DNA from: Methanobacteriota archaeon
GTDB lineage: Archaea > Thermoplasmatota > DTKX01 > VGTL01
NCBI GenBank assembly: GCA_016874675.1
Contig: VGTL01000008.1
Span: 1-60,138, forward strand
Direction of reading: 5' to 3'
Length of the DNA stretch: 60,138 bases
In this document: positions 7,989 through 16,582 of the stretch, piece after piece
Position numbering within the stretch: the stretch's first letter is position 1
How the letters are laid out: each line of letters starts with the position of its first letter
Notes under the pieces: generated by a model
Seen by the model: the letters and a program-made list of their open reading frames with translations, nothing else
The model's database searches: none
What the model was told of the DNA's origin: nothing
Translations under genes and position numbers: made by a program

Positions 7989-8652
7989 AGGCCGTTTCCT
8001 CGACCGTAAAGGTCCTCTGAAGTTTCCGTTTTCCGATGGTCGCCCGGGCCGTGGCGACGGCGGAGACCCGGGGCGCGTTCACGAGCGTTATCGCGGCGGT
8101 CTGGCCCGGCCCCTCGACCAGGCGCAGGTCCCGGTCGTGGCGCCATTTCAGCACGAGGCCCTCGGGCAGCGGGCACCACCGGCCGTTCTCGTCCAGGCCG
8201 CGGGCAAAGACCGTCACCGTCTCTCCCAGGGCCAGGCGGGCGTGGTCCCTGGGGACGCCCTGCATCTGGGTCCCGTCGGTTGTGAGGTTGAGCGCCTTGA
8301 TCGCCGGCCCGGAGGGCTCGCACTCCTCGCCTCCGGCTGGCGCCCCCGCCGCGAGCGATAGCTCCGGCGGGGCGCGCGCCCCCCTGAGAAGGATGACCGG
8401 CCGGAGCCCCTCCGGGAAGGGCTTCTCGGGGTAGCACTCGTCGAGCGGCGGCCCCACGACGGGGCGCGTCCCGCGGGCCCCGCACACCTCCCGCTCGCCC
8501 CGGCGCGGGCCGCACCTGGGACAGTGCGAGGCGGCCAGCGCCGCCGAAAGCAGCTCCCCGCAGTTGCGGCAGTTGGAGACGACGGGGTCGTGCTCGTCGG
8601 AAGCGCATCTTTGGCATCGGCGGGGCGCTCTGGGCGGCTCGGGCGTCTCCAT
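7978..8652 (-). CDS. Zinc-ribbon protein with C-terminal Ig-like domain
   Basis: Product of 224 residues. The first 55 residues carry three CxxC-type knuckles (CQRCASDE, CRNCGELL, CPRCGPRR), enough for one or two structural zinc sites. Residues 110-215 (FARGLDENGRWCPLPEGLV, RVSAVATARATIGKRKL) look like a small Ig-like beta domain of the Big type. No catalytic residues. The last codons and the TGA stop are inside the REP-like palindrome at 7969-7988, so the original C-terminus may have been replaced by the inserted repeat. It lies 27 bases behind the flavin reductase remnant on the same strand and may share its transcript. Function unknown. Confidence 0.65.
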   Translation of the reverse strand: METPEPPRAPRRCQRCASDEHDPVVSNCRNCGELLSAALAASHCPRCGPRRGEREVCGARGTRPVVGPPLDECYPEKPFPEGLRPVILLRGARAPPELSLAAGAPAGGEECEPSGPAIKALNLTTDGTQMQGVPRDHARLALGETVTVFARGLDENGRWCPLPEGLVLKWRHDRDLRLVEGPGQTAAITLVNAPRVSAVATARATIGKRKLQRTFTVEETASPQ

Positions 8653-8679
8653 GGTCGGTCCCGGCAGTGACCGCGACCC

Positions 8680-9152
8680 TTATCGACATCTGGTTATTTC
8701 AACTTCTTCCCGGCCGACCAGGCGTCGGCCGGGCGCCTGCCCATTGACCAGTGGCCCCGGTCGCCCGCAGATGTCGTGGCTCGGGAAGTCCACCGTGCGC
8801 TCCGGCCGGCACTCCATGTTCACCGGGCACTCCTCGATCATGGGGGCGGTCTTGAGCTTCCCGGAGAAGGTCTTGAAGGGGGCGCCCTTGTCCACCTTCC
8901 TCCCGGAAACGAGGCCGCGGTGGTCGGTCTTCATGACCAGCGGTTCGTCGGGCAGGTTGACGCTGAAGGTGCCGTTCTCCCTTATCCCGGCGTTGGTGTA
9001 ATGGGCCCTGTTCATGCCCAAAGACACAGACCCGGGGTCCATCATGCCCGGGGCGCTGTGGCGATGCAGTTGGGCTTCCCGCCCACGAGCGCGCCCACGA
9101 GCGCGGTGGGCATCGGGTACAGGCAGTTTCTCGGTCCGAGCTCCCTCTTCAC
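8680..9152 (-). pseudogene. Flavin reductase-like protein, frameshifted
   Basis: Two frames together give one protein. Frame A from GTG 9152 reads KRELGPRNCLYPMPTALVG, then GGKPNCIATAP, the usual start of flavin reductase / DIM6-NTAB proteins. Frame B continues with MMDPGSVSLGMNRAHYTN and GTFSVNLPDEPLV to the stop at 8680. The switch lies at about 9048-9056, where one base is missing in a C/G run (GCGCCCCGGGC). Either the gene is recently inactivated or the base is a sequencing error. The intact form would be about 157 residues, binding FMN and reducing it with NAD(P)H. Confidence 0.7.
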
Positions 9153-9398
9153 GGCGTCACCGGCCGGGGAATGCGGCCGGGGGATAATCAATCCTGCGCG
9201 GCCGGGGCTTTATGGAATCCATCAGTGGCATTTCCTCCGGTATTTTCCTGCGCGGTACATGTCCACTCGGCGGGGTACACTCCAGTATGAGCGGGATAAC
9301 GAGGAGGCCGCCGCCGGGATAGGCGGCGCCGGGCGGTCCGGAGGCCCCGCCGCAAAACATTTTTCTACCCCAATACCATACAGCGGGCCGGGTGGATT

Positions 9399-9983
9399 GT
9401 GGAGAGGACCGACAACCTGATGGTCTTGCTCGGAACGGTCATACTGATGATATCCCTTGTCGGCTCGGCCCTGGGAGGACAGCCCGAGGGCCCCAGACCC
9501 CCGCAGCCCGACGGGGTCGGCGGCTTCGAGCTCGTGACGATGCAACAGACCATCACCGGCTCCGGCCAGGAGAACTCCGAAACAGAGCACGGGGTCGAGG
9601 CCAACGTCACCAACCTGGCGACCTTCACGGTGACGCTGAGCTGGCAGGACGAGCCAGAGAACCGGCCCGGGCTGACCAACCAGCCCGACACGCTGGGCGT
9701 CACCGTGGCGAGCCCGGCCGGGGAGAGCCGAAACGAGATGAAGAGCGCCTCGGAGGGCTCGGTCAAGGTCGAGTTCACCTTCCCCGTGACGGAAAAGACG
9801 GCCGCGTCCAAGCCCTCGAAGGCCGGCATGGGCCGGTGGGTCGTGACCGCCGAGGTGGGCCCGTGCGGGGACCAGACGCCGGCAGTGCCGGACCCCCTGG
9901 GGCTCCGCACCGTCGCCGACAACGGCAACGCCTACACCCTTGAGATCACCTACACCCATTTCGCGAAGGCCAAGGGGGCCTAG
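9399..9983 (+). CDS. Small membrane-anchored beta-domain protein, paralogue of the 252 gene
   Basis: Product of 194 residues from GTG 9399 (ATG 9420 is an alternative). One hydrophobic helix at the N-terminus (MVLLGTVILMISLVGSALGG) is followed by a 150-residue domain rich in beta strands. Shared features with the 252-971 protein are the LLGTVI helix, a WxD strand, an SPAGES/SPDGQ turn, an SEGS segment, and a final D/N-N-x-Y/F-x-x-x-TYT/Y strand. No catalytic site. Its stop lies 2 bases before the OPT transporter start, so the two are probably co-transcribed, and it could be an accessory of the transporter. That role is an inference. Confidence 0.7.
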   Translation: MERTDNLMVLLGTVILMISLVGSALGGQPEGPRPPQPDGVGGFELVTMQQTITGSGQENSETEHGVEANVTNLATFTVTLSWQDEPENRPGLTNQPDTLGVTVASPAGESRNEMKSASEGSVKVEFTFPVTEKTAASKPSKAGMGRWVVTAEVGPCGDQTPAVPDPLGLRTVADNGNAYTLEITYTHFAKAKGA

Positions 9984-9985
9984 CG

Positions 9986-12085
9986 GTGCCCGGGGAGTTC
10001 GTCCCGTACATCCCCCCCGAGAAGGTTCTCCCAGAGCTCACGCTCAAGATGGTCGTCACGGGCATAATACTGACCATCGTGATGGCCGCGGCCAACGCCT
10101 ACCTCGGCCTGTACGCCGGCATGACCGTATCGGCGACCATCCCGGCGGTGGTCATGGCGCTGGTGTTCCTGCGCCCGCTCAAGGGCACCGTGCTCGAGAT
10201 AAACCTCGCCAAGGCCATGGCCGTCACGGGCGAGGCGCTCGCCGCCGGAGTGATATTCACCTTCCCCGCCCTGCTCGTGCTCTACCACAACAACTTCACG
10301 AAGGGCGCCGCCGGCTGGTCCAACCTCATGGACCCCCAGAACCTCGCCGTGATGATGGTGTGCTCGCTCATCGGCGGCCTCCTGGGCATCCTGCTCACCA
10401 TCCCGCTGCGCCGCGTCATGATCATCGACCTCAACCTGCCCTACCCCGAAGGGGTCGCCAGCGCCGAGGTGCTCAAGGCCACCGACAAGGGCGGCAAGGG
10501 GATGAGCTTCATATTCATAGGGCTGGGCATCGGCACGCTCTTCAAGCTGGCGGCCTCGAGCTACGGCCTGAGGCTCTGGAAGGAGAAGCTCGAGGTCGTC
10601 ATCGGCGGCGCCGGGGCCCGCCTCTACGGGGGGCTCAATTTGTCCCCGGCCCTGCTGGGCGTGGGCTACATCCTGGGCGCCCAGATAGCGTCATGGGTGG
10701 TGCTCGGGGGCATCATCGGCTGGATAATCCTCATCCCGCTCATCGGCGCCATCAACGGCTGGCCCACCTCGGGCTTCTACATCAACGACCCGGCGGGCCC
10801 GATGCTCGGGCCGATGCTGGGCGGCGTCTACGAGCTCTGGTTCACCCAGACGATGTACGTGGGCGTCGGCGCCATCGTGACGGGCGGGATGCTGACCCTC
10901 TGGAAGCTGCGCAGCGCCATCGGCAAGTCCCTCAAGGGGCTGGGCGGCTTCGGGAAGAAGGCCGACGGGCCGGCGCCGCTTAGGACCGAGCGCGACTTCC
11001 CGGTGAGCCTCCTCTACTTCGTCGCCATCGTCGGCGTCATGATCGCGGTGTACTACTTCGTCACGAACAACGCGGTGGTGGCGGTGGTGGCGGCGATAGT
11101 GCTTCTGGGCTTCACGTTCCTCTTCACGGCAGTCGCCGGCTACCTCGCCGGCGTGATAGGCAGCTCCAACAACCCGATATCGGGGGTGACGGTCGCCACG
11201 CTCCTGTTCACGGCGGCGCTGCTACTGGGCCTGTCGTACGCAGGGCTGCTCAACATCTACGTGGGCATGACGGCTACAATAATCGTTGGTGCCGTGGTAT
11301 GCTGCTCGGCTGCGATAGCCGGCGACAGCATGCAGGAGCTCAAGACCGGCCAGCTCCTGGGCGCGACCCCTTACAACATCCAGATATCGCGCTTCATCGG
11401 AGTGCTCGTCGCCGCCATACTCATTCCACCCATCGTGGCGGCGCTGGCGCAGGCCTACGGGATTGCGCTGCCCGACGCCAACCACCTCACGCCCCTGCCG
11501 GCGCCCCAGGCGGTGGTGATGGCAACCATCTCGAAGAGCGTCTTCGAGCTCGACATCAACCTGCCGATGATCGCGCTGGGGGCGGCGCTGGCGTTCGTCC
11601 TGCGCCAGGTGGGGCTGTCGCCCATGGCCGTGGCCATCGGCATCTACCTCCCCTTCACCCTGACGCTGCCCATCATGCTGGGCGGGCTCATCAAGCTCTT
11701 CACGGACAAGTTCGTGCGCACCAAGGTGGAGAAGGACCTGGCCCCGCTCGCCGAGGAGGAACGAAAGACCAAACTGAAGACCACGATGGACGAGAACGAG
11801 AACAAGGGCGTGCTATTCGCCTCCGGGTTGATAGCGGGCGAGGCCATCATGGGGGTCATCATCGCCGGCATAGTGCTGGCGAGCCTGCACCTCAACCTCA
11901 CCGGCGTGCCGGCCGAGTGGCCGGGCCTCCTGGTCTTCGTCTACGTCGGGATGTTCCTGGCCTATCTCCTGCTCCGGGACCACATACGCTCGATGGACCG
12001 CCACGCCTTCGTCGCCCAGTGGAGGCTGGTTTTGGGGGATTTCGGGGACTATGCCCTCAAGAAGCTCCGCCTCGGGAAAGGTTAG
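9986..12085 (+). CDS. OPT-family oligopeptide or metal-chelate transporter
   Basis: Product of 699 residues starting at GTG 9986. The N-terminal NAYLGLYAGMTVSATIPA and the central SSNNPISGVTVATLL are hallmark OPT segments. I see about 14-16 hydrophobic helices across the length, the normal number for prokaryotic OPT proteins that import oligopeptides or metal-siderophore compounds with proton symport. The substrate cannot be told from sequence. A charged cytoplasmic loop (KKADGPAPLRTERD) splits the protein in two halves. It is tightly linked to the small membrane protein before it and overlaps the PqqD-like gene after it by 35 bases. Confidence 0.92.
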   Translation: MPGEFVPYIPPEKVLPELTLKMVVTGIILTIVMAAANAYLGLYAGMTVSATIPAVVMALVFLRPLKGTVLEINLAKAMAVTGEALAAGVIFTFPALLVLYHNNFTKGAAGWSNLMDPQNLAVMMVCSLIGGLLGILLTIPLRRVMIIDLNLPYPEGVASAEVLKATDKGGKGMSFIFIGLGIGTLFKLAASSYGLRLWKEKLEVVIGGAGARLYGGLNLSPALLGVGYILGAQIASWVVLGGIIGWIILIPLIGAINGWPTSGFYINDPAGPMLGPMLGGVYELWFTQTMYVGVGAIVTGGMLTLWKLRSAIGKSLKGLGGFGKKADGPAPLRTERDFPVSLLYFVAIVGVMIAVYYFVTNNAVVAVVAAIVLLGFTFLFTAVAGYLAGVIGSSNNPISGVTVATLLFTAALLLGLSYAGLLNIYVGMTATIIVGAVVCCSAAIAGDSMQELKTGQLLGATPYNIQISRFIGVLVAAILIPPIVAALAQAYGIALPDANHLTPLPAPQAVVMATISKSVFELDINLPMIALGAALAFVLRQVGLSPMAVAIGIYLPFTLTLPIMLGGLIKLFTDKFVRTKVEKDLAPLAEEERKTKLKTTMDENENKGVLFASGLIAGEAIMGVIIAGIVLASLHLNLTGVPAEWPGLLVFVYVGMFLAYLLLRDHIRSMDRHAFVAQWRLVLGDFGDYALKKLRLGKG

Positions 12086-12545
12086 GAAGGGAGGCCCCAA
12101 CCTCCTGGACCTCGTCCCCGTCCGGTCGCCGGATTACAGGTTCAATATAAGGAAGCTTCCGTCCCGGCAGGCGAAGCACCACCAGCCGGGCGCCGCCGGG
12201 ACGGTCTCCATATCGGTGCCGCGCTTTTCGGGGAGGCTCGGCCGGGGGTTCTGCCGACTGGCGCGCATCCGTCCCGAGTTCGACCTCAACCTTGATTCCT
12301 ACGGCTCCTTCGTCTGGCTCCTCATCGACGGCAAGACGACGGTTCGCAAGCTGGGGGCGCTGCTTAGGGAGGAGTACGGCGAGACGGTCGAGCCCCTCTA
12401 CGGCCGGCTGGCGCACTTCCTCTCCCTGCTGGAAAGGAACCGGCTCATATCGTACCTCAACCTGGAGGCCGCCGGGAAGAGGGCCGGCGCCCGTCGGAAA
12501 AATACGGCGGGCCCTCCAGACAGGTCACCGGAACCGCGGCGCTAG
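12051..12545 (+). CDS. PqqD-like protein
   Basis: Product of 164 residues from an ATG inside the end of the transporter gene. The stretch FDLNLDSYGSFVWLLIDGKT, followed by VRKLGALLREEYGETVEPL, fits the PqqD fold: beta strands, then a winged-helix-like helix bundle that in PQQ and RiPP pathways binds a precursor peptide. The N-terminal 60 residues and C-terminal 20 residues are basic and not conserved-looking. No precursor peptide or radical SAM maturase is next to it; the only radical SAM gene here is 9 kb away. It may be a general regulatory or adaptor version, and the long overlap suggests co-translation with the transporter. Confidence 0.7.
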   Translation: MPSRSSASGKVRKGGPNLLDLVPVRSPDYRFNIRKLPSRQAKHHQPGAAGTVSISVPRFSGRLGRGFCRLARIRPEFDLNLDSYGSFVWLLIDGKTTVRKLGALLREEYGETVEPLYGRLAHFLSLLERNRLISYLNLEAAGKRAGARRKNTAGPPDRSPEPRR

Positions 12546-12672
12546 GTGACCTTTTCCGGTCGAAAGGATTATATCGTTCCCAGACGATTCAAGTGACGCG
12601 GGGCGAATGTACCGGGAGAGGCAGCGCTGACCGGGACAGGGCGCCGTCGGCCGCGACCCGGGTCGAGTGGGG

Positions 12673-12978
12673 ATGGACACGGTGAAGACGCAGAAGGAGT
12701 ACATGGTGGACGGGCGGATAGACGAGAGGATAATCTGGAACTTCGCCAAGGAGATCCTCTCCGACAGGGAGATACCCTGCGGCTGGTCCTGGGACCTGAC
12801 CTGCCAGCTCGAGTGCCCGCTCCGGGACCGGTCCGATATCAAGTGCCAGAGCTCGACCGAGGAGCGGCTCAAGTGCATGTTCGACGGCGCCCTCATGACG
12901 GAGCCGGAGCGCCTCTTCCTGGCGCGCACCTGGAGCGCGGTGCAGCTCATGGGCATGGAGCTCGAGGACGAGAAGTGA
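12673..12978 (+). CDS. Small hypothetical protein with scattered cysteines
   Basis: Product of 101 residues from ATG 12673 (GTG 12667 is also possible). A TATA-like TTATATCG lies at about 12568. The protein is acidic and mostly helical, with five cysteines (PCGWSW, TCQLECPL, KCQSS, KCMFDG) that might bind metal but follow no pattern I recognise. It ends 16 bases before the 3' end of tRNA-Asp, which faces it. Confidence 0.55.
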   Translation: MDTVKTQKEYMVDGRIDERIIWNFAKEILSDREIPCGWSWDLTCQLECPLRDRSDIKCQSSTEERLKCMFDGALMTEPERLFLARTWSAVQLMGMELEDEK

Positions 12979-12994
12979 ACCCCCTGTATCGGTG

Positions 12995-13067
12995 CGCCCC
13001 GGTTGGGATTTGAACCCAAGCCCAAGGCTCGACAGGCCTCGATACTAGACCACTATACTACCGGGGC
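12995..13067 (-). tRNA. tRNA-Asp (anticodon GTC)
   Basis: All arms fold: acceptor GCCCCGG with CCGGGGC and discriminator G, D-arm, anticodon stem GAGGC/GCCTT with loop CTGTCGA (anticodon GTC), and T-arm TTGGG-TTCAAAT-CCCAA. Length is 73 nt with no intron and no encoded CCA, as in archaea. A TATA-like TTAATA at 13093-13098 lies about 26 bases upstream. Confidence 0.95.
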
Positions 13068-13132
13068 ACCGACGGCCGATTGCCATTCGGGTATTAATTG
13101 CTTTTCATGCAATTCGTGAAAGGCATCGGGAC

Positions 13133-13217
13133 GGAAGGGGAGCGGGGTGCGGGCAGCGGGGAGCGGTGGACGGCGATTTCCGTTTCGTCACCGCTGCCCG
13201 CTCCCCGCTCCCCTTCC
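13133..13217. repeat. Long inverted repeat downstream of the 13220 gene
   Basis: The left arm contains GGAAGGGGAGCGGGGTGC followed by GGGCAGCGGGGAGCGGTG; the right arm has CACCGCTGCCCGCTCCCCGC followed by TCCCCTTCC. Nearly 30 bases pair, with one 7-base insertion in the left arm. It directly follows the stop of the minus-strand gene and separates it from the tRNA-Asp promoter, consistent with a terminator. Confidence 0.65.
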
Positions 13218-13219
13218 CT

Positions 13220-14443
13220 CTACTTCGCTTCCTTCTTCAGCCGCTTGGCGAGCTCGTCGTCCACGCCGTTCTTTCCATCGTCCGGCTTGGCCGGCTCCTT
13301 GGGGCCTTTGCGGAAAATGCCGTAGAGCCCGCCGGTCCTCCTCTGGCCGGGAGCGATTGGCGCTTCCTTGGAAGGGGCCTTTGCCACCGGCTCTGCGGGT
13401 TTCTCCAGGGCGGGCCCTGCCGGCGCCTTTTCGGGTTCGTCCGGCGGTGCCTTCGGGGCCGGGGGTTCCTGGGGCACCCCGGGCAGCGCACCTGGAGCGG
13501 GTGCCTGCGGCTTCTCCGGTTGGGCTGCGGGCCGTTCCGGCGCAGGCTCGGTCGGTCTTTCGGTTTCCGCGATGGCTCCGGGCGCGGCCTGTCCCTCATC
13601 CTCGGCGGGCGCCCTCGGCGCCGGCTTCTCGGGCGCCGGCGGCGGCGGCGGGAGAGGGGGCGCGCCCTTCCTCGGCGCGCCCTCTGGCGGTATGATCTTG
13701 AGAAGCGGCTGGGAGTAGATGGGGGCAATCACCTTGTCCGTGATGGGGGTGGCCGCGGGCTCGGTTTCCGCGGCCTTCGGCTCGGCGGGCTCCGGGGGCT
13801 CGGCCAGCCCGGCCTTGGCGAGCTCCTCCTCTATCTCGCGCTCGAGCCTCTCCTCCTCCTCCCTTGAAAGGGCCTTGTCCTCGAAGGCCTTGGGAGGGGG
13901 AGCGACGGCCTTGGGCTCCCCTGCCTTCGGCTTCGGCGGGACCGCCTTCTCCGGCACGGGCTCCGGCGGCGCCTTCTCGGGTTTGGGCCTGACCTTCTCG
14001 GGCTCGGGGGCCTTCACGGGGGCGGAGGGCGGGGCCTCCTCGATGACCTCGACCACCTCGGCCTCGTAGACCTCGACCTCGACCGGCTTTTCGGCCCTGG
14101 GGGTGGCGACCGGCCGGGGCGCGGCCTTTATCCTGGCGGTGGCCGCCGGGCGGGAGAACTCGAACATCGGCGCGCCCGGGATGGTCTCCTCCTCCTCCTC
14201 CTCGAACTCGATCTCTATCGAGAAGGTGTCGGCGCGCTTTTTGGGCTCGAGCTCGATGAACGTCTGGCCGCGCTCGCGCTCGTGGCGCAGGGGGAAGAAC
14301 CTGCATGTCCGGGCGACCGTGCCGTTTATCGAGCCGCAGACGCTGCAGAAGCTCGGCGGGGGCGGCACGAGGCACGGGTGCGCCGGCGGGCGGTCCAGGA
14401 ACTGGGTCAGCTCGCCGTTCCAGTCGTCGTTCGCCACGGCCAT
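13220..14443 (-). CDS. Proline/glutamate/alanine-rich low-complexity protein with one zinc-knuckle-like start
   Basis: Product of 407 residues. ATG 14443 sits about 35 bases after a TATA-like CTTTAAAG (14476-14484), so I prefer it to an upstream ATG at 14503. Residues 1-70 look folded (NDDWNGELTQFLD, FCSVCGSINGTVARTCRFF) with a CxxC and a third Cys. The rest is disordered: Pro-Glu-Lys-Ala repeats (for example EKAPPEPVPEKAVPPKP), one charged helix (EEEERLEREIEEELAKAG) and a basic C-terminus. No signal peptide. It is probably an intracellular scaffold or spacer protein. Function unknown. Confidence 0.65.
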   Translation of the reverse strand: MAVANDDWNGELTQFLDRPPAHPCLVPPPPSFCSVCGSINGTVARTCRFFPLRHERERGQTFIELEPKKRADTFSIEIEFEEEEEETIPGAPMFEFSRPAATARIKAAPRPVATPRAEKPVEVEVYEAEVVEVIEEAPPSAPVKAPEPEKVRPKPEKAPPEPVPEKAVPPKPKAGEPKAVAPPPKAFEDKALSREEEERLEREIEEELAKAGLAEPPEPAEPKAAETEPAATPITDKVIAPIYSQPLLKIIPPEGAPRKGAPPLPPPPPAPEKPAPRAPAEDEGQAAPGAIAETERPTEPAPERPAAQPEKPQAPAPGALPGVPQEPPAPKAPPDEPEKAPAGPALEKPAEPVAKAPSKEAPIAPGQRRTGGLYGIFRKGPKEPAKPDDGKNGVDDELAKRLKKEAK

Positions 14444-14514
14444 CTTGCGCCCTCGGGACGACAAAAACGGTTGCGGCTTTAAAGAACTTTCGGTGGTCGC
14501 CATCCTGACCGAAA

Positions 14515-15762
14515 CTATGGTGTGAGGACCTGTTCGGGGTGGAGTCGCCTCAGCCGGATGGCCTCCAGCCTGGAAGCGAGCTCCATGGTCCCTATCTTCT
14601 GGTCCATGTAGGCCTTGACGACCTCGACCGCTTCAGCCGGAAGCGCCTCGACTATTGTTATTTCCGGTGTCACGAGCCGTCCCAGCGGGCCTTCGGGTAG
14701 CTTCCCGGCTTGCTCATCCAATATCTCAGCCATCTGTGGCCGGTCGTACCAATCCCGCATGGCCCCTCCAGCGGCGCTGTCATGGCCCATGAGAAGGGCA
14801 CTGGCCTGCTTGCTCAGGTCGGCCTTCCGGCATTGCGTCGCCACCCAGTGGCGCATGTCTTTAGGCCGGAGCTTGGGAAGCCTCCATTTGGCCCGGGTTT
14901 GCTCCCATAGCGTATTGGTCTGGGTGTGTTGCATTTCCCGGCCCGGTTCCATCTTTCCCCATTTCGACCGGAACGGGAGTATGTATGCTTCCGGAATGGT
15001 CGAAGGGCTCTCTTTCTTCCAGTCCCTTAGGGCCTCCGCCACATCGGGCGCAAGCCTGGCCGCCACCGGTGCCGAGGTCTTGAAGTTCTCAGCAACCCCA
15101 TCGGCAACGATGGCAATCGGCTTCCCCTTGCCGTCATACCGCACGTTCCGCCATTTTATCCGCGTCACATGGGAGGACCGCCATCCGTGCTGGGCGATCA
15201 GCAGCCACAGGAGTCTCGCGTATGTGTCCGGCTCGTGCCGGAGGGCTTCGGCCCATGCTTTCACCGGCTCGTCCGGAGGGCTTTCCCCGGCCCGCACCTT
15301 CGGAAGCTTTCCCAGCTCCGATTTGATGTCGATTGGCCAGGGAAGCCCCAACCCGTTGAGCCATACCGTCCGCAATACCGCCAGGATGGTCCGCCAGGAT
15401 GGTCTGGGGTATCGGTCCAGATAGGCCAGCAGAAGCCGCTTCCCGGTGGGTCCGGCCAGTTGCCTCCGGGTATAATTCTTCAATCCGACGAGATCGGCAA
15501 ATGTCCGGAGCCTCTGGGCGTAGTCCCTGCGTGTCCGGTCCTTCAGCCTCATCTTGGTCGCTTGCTCGAAGCGCTCGACGATGGCGGCCACGTCTACCGT
15601 GGTATCGACCCCGGTAGCCGCACCGCCGCCGCCCGTGCCTGGATTGTCCTCGCCGTGCCCCGGACTGGTGTTTCCTTGCTCCGGGTCTTCATGTCTCCCA
15701 TCCATCCCGGGGTGGTTGTCCCCGCGTTGGGGCGCAGTTGTCCCTGCCTGCGCCGGACTCAA
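14515..15762 (-). CDS. Tyrosine recombinase / integrase
   Basis: Product of 415 residues if TTG 15762 is used; AGGAGGA lies 7 bases before it. ATG 15705 and ATG 15846 are alternatives, the latter lying upstream of the TATATA at about 15777. Catalytic region: Arg in GWRSSHVTRIKWRNV (about 192), Lys in ENFKTSAPV, the box KDMRHWVATQ (about 300) where the usual first His is Lys, His in LLMGHDS (about 324) and the nucleophile Tyr in DWYDRP (about 340). The N-terminal helices (FEQATKMRLKDRTRRDYAQR) form the core-binding domain. It starts the accessory island. tRNA-Asp lies 1.4 kb away and I found no second copy of its end, so the attachment site is unknown. Confidence 0.8.
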   Translation of the reverse strand: MSPAQAGTTAPQRGDNHPGMDGRHEDPEQGNTSPGHGEDNPGTGGGGAATGVDTTVDVAAIVERFEQATKMRLKDRTRRDYAQRLRTFADLVGLKNYTRRQLAGPTGKRLLLAYLDRYPRPSWRTILAVLRTVWLNGLGLPWPIDIKSELGKLPKVRAGESPPDEPVKAWAEALRHEPDTYARLLWLLIAQHGWRSSHVTRIKWRNVRYDGKGKPIAIVADGVAENFKTSAPVAARLAPDVAEALRDWKKESPSTIPEAYILPFRSKWGKMEPGREMQHTQTNTLWEQTRAKWRLPKLRPKDMRHWVATQCRKADLSKQASALLMGHDSAAGGAMRDWYDRPQMAEILDEQAGKLPEGPLGRLVTPEITIVEALPAEAVEVVKAYMDQKIGTMELASRLEAIRLRRLHPEQVLTP

Positions 15763-15830
15763 TATCGGTATCCTCCTATATATCCAATCGGCAAAGGTAT
15801 TAAATATCAATGTAAAGGAATCATCCAGGC

Positions 15831-16403
15831 ATGCCTCCCCCGCCAAGCCGAAGGGGCAAGATCAACTGCGTCCACTGCGGAGCGCTGTTCCATCCCTACG
15901 AGCAGGGGGACATCCGGTTATGCAAGGTATGCATCAGGTCCGTGAGGCTGCACTTCTGGAAGGGAACGGTGTTCCACGGCATGCCACACCCGAACATCGA
16001 CCCGCTGTCCGAGAAGGAAACAGCCGTGCTCCGGAAATGCGCCAAGCTGTCCACCGGAAGAAGCCTGAATCTCGAGAAACTCTGGGAGAACATCGATAGA
16101 AGTCTGAAAGAGAGCTTCTCTGACCGGGATCTCAAGCGGAACATAGAGCGGGAAGGAAGAGCGTTCCTCAAAACTCACAACAAATCGCTTCGGACCGTCA
16201 TGAAGAAGGACCTCGCCAGGGCAATGGGCTGGAGCAGGCCGACACTCGACGCAAACATCAAGCCCATGTTCGAGTACAAGGTATTGCTGAGAACAAGCAG
16301 GACCGGCATCGTCCCGAACATCCCATTGGTGATCGAGCGAATCACAGGGAAACCGTATGAGAAGGCGGATGAATTCTATACGGCCATCAAGAAACTAAAA
16401 TAG
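15831..16403 (+). CDS. Hypothetical zinc-ribbon protein with helix-turn-helix-like region
   Basis: Product of 190 residues. ATG 15831 follows a TATA-like TTAAATAT at about 15799. The N-terminus carries CVHCGALFHPYEQGDIRLCK and then VCIRSV, a CxxC...CxxC zinc ribbon. The middle is charged and helical. Residues 125-175 (KKDLARAMGWSRPTLDANIK) read like a helix-turn-helix. It is divergent from the integrase, a frequent place for excision or transcription regulators of integrated elements, but I do not recognise the family. Confidence 0.6.
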   Translation: MPPPPSRRGKINCVHCGALFHPYEQGDIRLCKVCIRSVRLHFWKGTVFHGMPHPNIDPLSEKETAVLRKCAKLSTGRSLNLEKLWENIDRSLKESFSDRDLKRNIEREGRAFLKTHNKSLRTVMKKDLARAMGWSRPTLDANIKPMFEYKVLLRTSRTGIVPNIPLVIERITGKPYEKADEFYTAIKKLK

Positions 16404-16582
16404 GGGCCCATAATAATGTCTGCAGATCGGAGAGTTTCAGAGGGTAATCGGTTTCCGAAACTTATAACTAAGGATTGATACATCTTGCTGAGAAATTGCC
16501 GGTCTTTTTACACCTGGAACTGGGCTTGTATATACCGGATTTCAATCCGTCTTTCGATTTCCAATTTGATGTTCAACATCCC
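16404..16582. other. Intergenic region between convergent genes
   Basis: No gene seen. It includes GTTTCCGAAAC, a short palindrome near 16450, and AT-rich sequence before the stop of the minus-strand ribbon-helix-helix gene. Confidence 0.5.

Noticed and set aside
12995-15846. tRNA-Asp as attachment site of the integrase
   Set aside because: A whole gene separates them and I found no second copy of the tRNA 3' end in the window.
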